From: Strongyloides papillosus
Lineage: Eukaryota > Nematoda > Chromadorea > Rhabditida > Strongyloididae
Direction: 5' to 3'
DNA: 64,000 bases
Assembly: GCA_005656395.1 (NCBI GenBank)
Contig: SRSI01000035.1
Coordinates: forward strand, 744,001-808,000
Below the pieces are notes generated by a model. That model was not told where the DNA came from and made no database searches. It saw only the letters and a program-made list of their open reading frames with translations. Shown here in pieces: positions 59,238-64,000 of this stretch (position 1 is its first letter; every line of letters begins with the position of its first letter). A program made the position numbers and the translations under genes.

Positions 59238-62200
59238 ATGGTTTGGAGGATACTTTTCCTCTCATTGATAATTTGTAATGTAAGGATAATTATTGATAAA
59301 ATATAAATATTTTTGTAGAATTTTTTTGTAAATAGTTTTTCTCCACCTGGTATAGTTCCTCAAATATTTGAACCATCTGTAAAATATGAACAAGAACATA
59401 GGCCTGTGATATCAAGAGATGGCTCATCAAATGTTCCAAAATCTCCATATGAACCTCCATCGTCTTTATATGCAACAAGGCCACCTTTACCTGGATATTA
59501 CCAAGCAACAAAACCTTTTACTCGAGGTCCATTTCCTTATGTTCCTGTTACTGCAGCATCTCCCATCAAAATTGAACTAAAAAATCCTCAAGATTTATTA
59601 GAAGAAATCAAAAGGAATGGATATTATGAAGAAAACGAAAGTAAAACCGAAAAGATAGATAAAATTGTGTCAAATACAGGGATATTTTATCCCGTACAAA
59701 AAACAGAAGATGGTGATATGATTGGTTATGTAAATGTACCATATTATGAAATTCCAGCTACTCAATCTGTTAAATCTCAGAAAATCGTAATACTTGATCA
59801 TCCATCAACTACAACGACCACCACGACTACAACTACAACGAGAAGGAGTACAACAACGACAATAAAAAGTACCACGACTACAAAAGCGATTAACATTCCG
59901 GAAGTATATGAAAGTAAACAACCTAAAGTTGTAACTACAAGTTATTTACCAACCACACAACCGACATTGGATAGTTATCCAGTTGTTGATATTTCTAAAC
60001 CTAACAATGTACCTTTAAATAAAGCTTCAATTCAATTACCCAAGATTAATAAATTTAATTTTTATCAAAGTACAAATAGTTATCAAAGTTATCTACCAAA
60101 AAATAATGGTTATGAAGCGATACCTATTTCACCAGAAATGTATAATAGTAATTATAATACGTATAATATCAATAATAAAAACATATTACAACCATCACCA
60201 CCGATGACTGGAGGATATTATGGACCACCAAAACCTATTGTTACACAGAAAAAAACTAAAAATATGACTCCATTATTTACAAGAACAAGGCCACATTTAG
60301 CTACTATAAATCCTATCACTGAAGAAAATATATATTCTATTGTATCTAAAATTAAGAGTAAAAAAACAACAATTTCACCTACTATTGCTCCATATACAAT
60401 AAGTAAATCAACATTATCAACAGAATATGAGACATATCCAGCATCTATAATAGAAAAAGTAACAAGACCCCAATTGCGGATAACATCTTCAACAAGAAGA
60501 CCAATGGTTACTACACCAAGAGAAGAAATAAAATTCGAGGAAACCTATCAAACAATATCACCAAAAAGACCAATGGTTACTACACCAAGAGAAGAAATAA
60601 AATTCGAGGAAACCTATCAAACAACATCACCAAAAAGACCAACGGTCACTGCATCAAGACAAAGTGTAACATTTGAGGAAACTTATCGTACGATATCATC
60701 GATAAGATCAAAAATCACACGACCAGCAAAAGGCTATACATCAACCTTTGCACCACTAACAAGTCAATTCCCGAGAATTATCGCCTCATCAACAACAAAA
60801 CCCCAAACCATTACATATCCAAGAACAACGAAAAAAATCTCAACATATACTCCTTCTACAAGTAGAACGACTCCATCGATAGTTATATTTGAAAAGTCAA
60901 CGAAAACACTACCACACTCTCGATTCACACCTAGTATCTCGTCTGTTAAATTTTTATCAACTACACCATCTACAAAAAAAGTAGAACAAAGTGTGACCTT
61001 TGGGGAAACCAAAAAAATAGGTAAAGAGGAAATGACAAATGTTAGAGGTAATGTCAAATTTGAACATGAAACATATGTTACTCCAAGAGTTAAAACTTCA
61101 ACAACTGAAGCACCTTTTGGAAGGGAAACAAAAATTGAAACTTCAACAGAGTCATTTGCAATTTTTGAAGATCGCACAAAAACGACAAAACATGAAGAAA
61201 TTGTTACTCCAAAATATACTACAGTTCAAATAGAACCAAGTGCCATTGAAGAAGAAGAGACTGAAGAGGTTACACCAAAAAAGTACCTCATATAACGGAG
61301 GTTGGTACCTCAACATTGCATACAATTCAACCACCAATAGTTACTGGATCAACATTTTCTGAAAAACCAAGAATAACTATTGAAACATCAACTTTACCCA
61401 GTAGGCCAGAAACTATAACTAGTAGAACATCACAAACTACTAAAAAAATTACAACACCTCAAAGAATCGAGCCTCCTGCAGTTCCATTTATTCCTGAACA
61501 TGAAGTATTTGAAACGTTACCTACACAAAAACCTTTTGAAGAACATACACTACCTGAAAAAATAATCACAAAAATCCCAGCAACAGAAAAGGTACTTATT
61601 GAATCAACAACAACTAAAGAAATAGAGAAGCCTGCATTAGAATCCTCAACAATGAAAGGGATAATTCCTGAAATTACAGAGGAAGAGGAACTTAGTTCAG
61701 AAGCTACAACATCTTCAAGATTCAAAATCGAGCACACTACAGTTCCATTTATCCCTGAAGGTGAGATATTTGAAACAATATCAACACAAGGACCTTCTGA
61801 AGAACATTTAACAACTGAATCATTTGCCACAAAGATTCAGACAAAAGAAAAGGAGTTTGTTGAATCAACAACTGCTAAGGAAATAGAAAAACCTTCATTG
61901 GAAACTGTGGAATCTGAAGGTACAACTATAAGTACTTTTACTGAATTACCTACAGAGATAGGAGAAACAACTTCTGGTATAAGTATAGAACCCAGTACAC
62001 TCGAAACAACAACTTTAACTATTCCACAACTTCATTCTGAATCACTTTTCCCAGAGGAAATTGAGTTTGAAACACCAAGTGTATCATCTCCAAAAACTAC
62101 AAGATTCCCAGAAGGCATAGAAGAAGTGACAACTGAAAGTACTGAAACTACATCAAAAACTTCCTTCGAGACATTCGAAGCAACATCAATTTCCCCAATT

Positions 62201-64000
62201 CACGTTGAATCAACCATCATACCAACAGAACTTCCTGAAACATCAACACTACCACCAACTGAACCCCACGAAACAACTCTATTTCCCTTTGAAACAATTG
62301 AACCATCCTCAGAGACCACAATACACACAACACTCAAAATCGAAGGTAAATTAAATTTTTGCACACTTTTTATTTTTGCTTTACTTAACCTAACTGCTTC
62401 CAAAAACTAATAATATTTCTAGCTTCCACAACAGCTTCTACCACAACTGAGATGGAAGTATCTTCTACACAATCACCTGAAGTAGAAATTGTTCCATTCA
62501 CCCCAACTGAGGGCTTGTTTGCTTTTAATGAGACAACTGAAAGCACTCCACATGAAAAGGTTGTTGTTGATTTTGATTCTGCGACAGTGTCTAAGAATTT
62601 GACGGAATTGTGTACGACGACGGAGTTAGTTATGACTAATGAGACTGAGGTGGTGCCTAGTGAAGAAACTGAAGGTCGTCCTACTGAGTTTACAGTTACT
62701 CCTACGGAGTTAGGTGAAGAAACAACGACAGTTTCTGTAGAAATACTATTCCCTACTGAAACGATTGTTACTGAGGGATTCACTGAAACTACAACTATTC
62801 AACCAACAACCGTTGAAAAGGTAGAAAATGAAACATTATTAACAACAGCCTCCGAGGGGCAGGAGACAACCACACCACTTACAACTTCAACTATAAGTAT
62901 TGAAGTACCAACAGAAGAAAGAACAACAACAGAAGAAGAAATGTTCCCAACTGAGTTTCCTACAGAAGCTACGACATCACAAACAACCTCTGAAACAACA
63001 CCATCCCTCCCTCCAAATGTGACAACGGCTGAAGGTAAGTTAAAGACAGAATCAAGAAGTACAATAATCCATATTTTCCATATCAATTTAAAAATCACTC
63101 CATCGCTTTATGATTTTTAAGTTTCTTAATTACTAACAAACACCGAAAAATACCTCGACACCCACTAACCCCTAAAAACCAAAAATACATTTATTTTTCA
63201 GAGGAAAAAGAAAAACTAATAAAATCAGTAGTCATAATAGATGGAAAGAAGAAGATCTCCGTAATCAGGGAACCAGAAACACCAGGAGTTGAGTTTATCT
63301 CACCAAATATGACAATAACAAAAACACTAGATAAATCAACAAATAAATTGGTACCAAATGGCAAAAATGGTACTAAAAATAATCTTGTCTCGATACAAAT
63401 AACTACAGATATGGAGAAGTCTGTTAAGTTGGAGGATACCGATTTTGAGAAGACTCTTGAGAAGGAGTTGGATGAATTGATACCGAAGATATTGGAGACA
63501 TTAGAGAAAGAGGAGAAGGAAGGTAAGGAGTTGGGTGAGACATTGGAATCAGGTATTGGAAAGGAATTGGAGAAGGAGATAAAAAATAAGGATGATGTTG
63601 GAAGAGAAAGTAGTGGAGAGTTCTCGAAAAATAATCAACAGAAGAGTTTTATTGATAGAGATTATCCTGACTTTGATCCATCTAAAGATAAGGTAGTTGA
63701 TTCTAGTATGGTTAGAAATGATAATTCACCAATAAAATCCTGTCCTCAAGAACCATTTGTACCCTCTGAACCCCCAACAGATGTGATGTTTATGGTTGAT
63801 GGTACAAAATCAATGTCAGGAGAGAACTTTATCCATTCCCTAAAGATGATGGGTGATTTTGTAATGAAATTCAACAACATCGGCCCCAATGGCACCCAAT
63901 TCTCTCTCGTCCAATACACATCCCAACCATTCTTTGAATTTTCATTCAAAAAACACGCATGTAGAGATGATATCTTAAGAGATATAATTGAAACAAGTTA
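59238..64000 (+). CDS. Secreted mucin-like VWA-domain protein (partial at window edge)
   Basis: Exons: 59238-59279 (signal peptide MVWRILFLSLIICN), 59319-62345, 62423-63034, and 63202 to beyond 64000. Introns of 39, 77 and 167 nt have GTAAG/GTAAA donors in phases 0, 1 and 1. Exon 2 encodes over 1000 residues rich in Thr, Ser, Pro and Glu, with threonine runs (TTTTTTTTTRR) and internal repeats, so probably O-glycosylated. Exon 4 starts with a Lys/Glu-rich coiled region and enters a von Willebrand A domain near 63775 (PTDVMFMVDGTKSMSG). The metal site reads D-G-T-K-S instead of DxSxS. The frame breaks in an A6 run (61277-61282); one extra A restores frame and phase. Probably a cuticle or extracellular-matrix protein (inference). 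The 3' end is outside the window. Confidence 0.85.
60498..60704 (+). repeat. Three tandem 69-bp (23-residue) repeats
   Basis: Units 60498-60566, 60567-60635 and 60636-60704 encode RPMVTTPREEIKFEETYQT, each followed by I/T-SPK-like residues. The first two are almost identical; the third is diverged (RPTVTASRQSVTFEETYRT). More distant echoes (EQSVTFGETKK, GNVKFEHETYVT) follow downstream. Confidence 0.85.
61465..61905 (+). repeat. Two diverged copies of an about 80-residue module
   Basis: Copy 1 (from 61465) and copy 2 (from about 61720) share, in order, RxEPPAVPFIPEHEVFET / KIEHTTVPFIPEGEIFET, TQKPFEEH / TQGPSEEH, TKIPATEKVLIEST / TKIQTKEKEFVEST and KEIEKPALE / KEIEKPSLE. This is an older duplication than the 69-bp repeats. 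Confidence 0.8.

Noticed and set aside
62385..63098. Val/Ser-rich minus-strand frames opposite the VWA gene
   Set aside because: Mirror images of Thr/Glu-rich coding sequence.

Overview
The window looks like nuclear DNA from a small-genome, very AT-rich nematode. Coding exons contrast sharply with intergenic DNA that is almost entirely A and T. Most introns are 38-77 nt, and several large genes are nearly intronless (one exon of about 7.3 kb). Recognisable host genes match the standard nematode set: a CHD7/Kismet-type remodeller, a DPY-19 C-mannosyltransferase, a bifunctional peptide-amidating enzyme, calcipressin and an SLC26 anion transporter. A Strongyloides-like clade IV nematode is my inference; nothing here proves the genus.

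Layout. 1-27.8 kb is gene-poor and full of mobile-element debris. It holds a piggyBac-like MITE (785-1148); a decayed Ty3/Gypsy element (2240-6662) with a 431-bp MITE inside its integrase; a second gag/protease relic beside palindromic repeats (6783-8708); two small host-like genes (11022-11443 plus, 13815-14068 minus); a Gag plus env-like relic (18346-20638) followed by a long-TIR Chapaev-like element (20779-22085), a protease relic and a probable solo LTR; and a young, internally deleted LTR element (23887-25265) with identical LTRs, nested in an older repeat whose empty copy lies at 16342-16785. A Gypsy RT/RNase H relic (25638-26643) closes the region.

27.8-64 kb is host gene territory: SLC26 transporter (27853-32990, minus), CHD7-like (34180-42727, minus), PAM (46560-48889, minus), DPY-19 (49748-51754, minus), a single-pass membrane protein (53206-54045, minus) head-to-head with a Pro-rich protein possibly of the BOD1/Shg1 type (54259-55418, plus), calcipressin (57448-58120, plus), and the first 4.7 kb of a secreted mucin-like VWA protein (59238 to the edge, plus).

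The most exciting signal is a hairpin at 32780-32872 (plus strand). It carries the full lin-4/miR-125 seed in its 5' arm and folds with a lower stem like a pri-miRNA. It lies inside, and antisense to, the long first intron of the SLC26 gene. A second short hairpin (31031-31084) lies in the same intron, and the last codons of the SLC26 gene contain a 12-nt match to the let-7 complement. Three host genes (SLC26, CHD7-like, VWA) carry single-base frame breaks; two are in homopolymers and probably are assembly indels.
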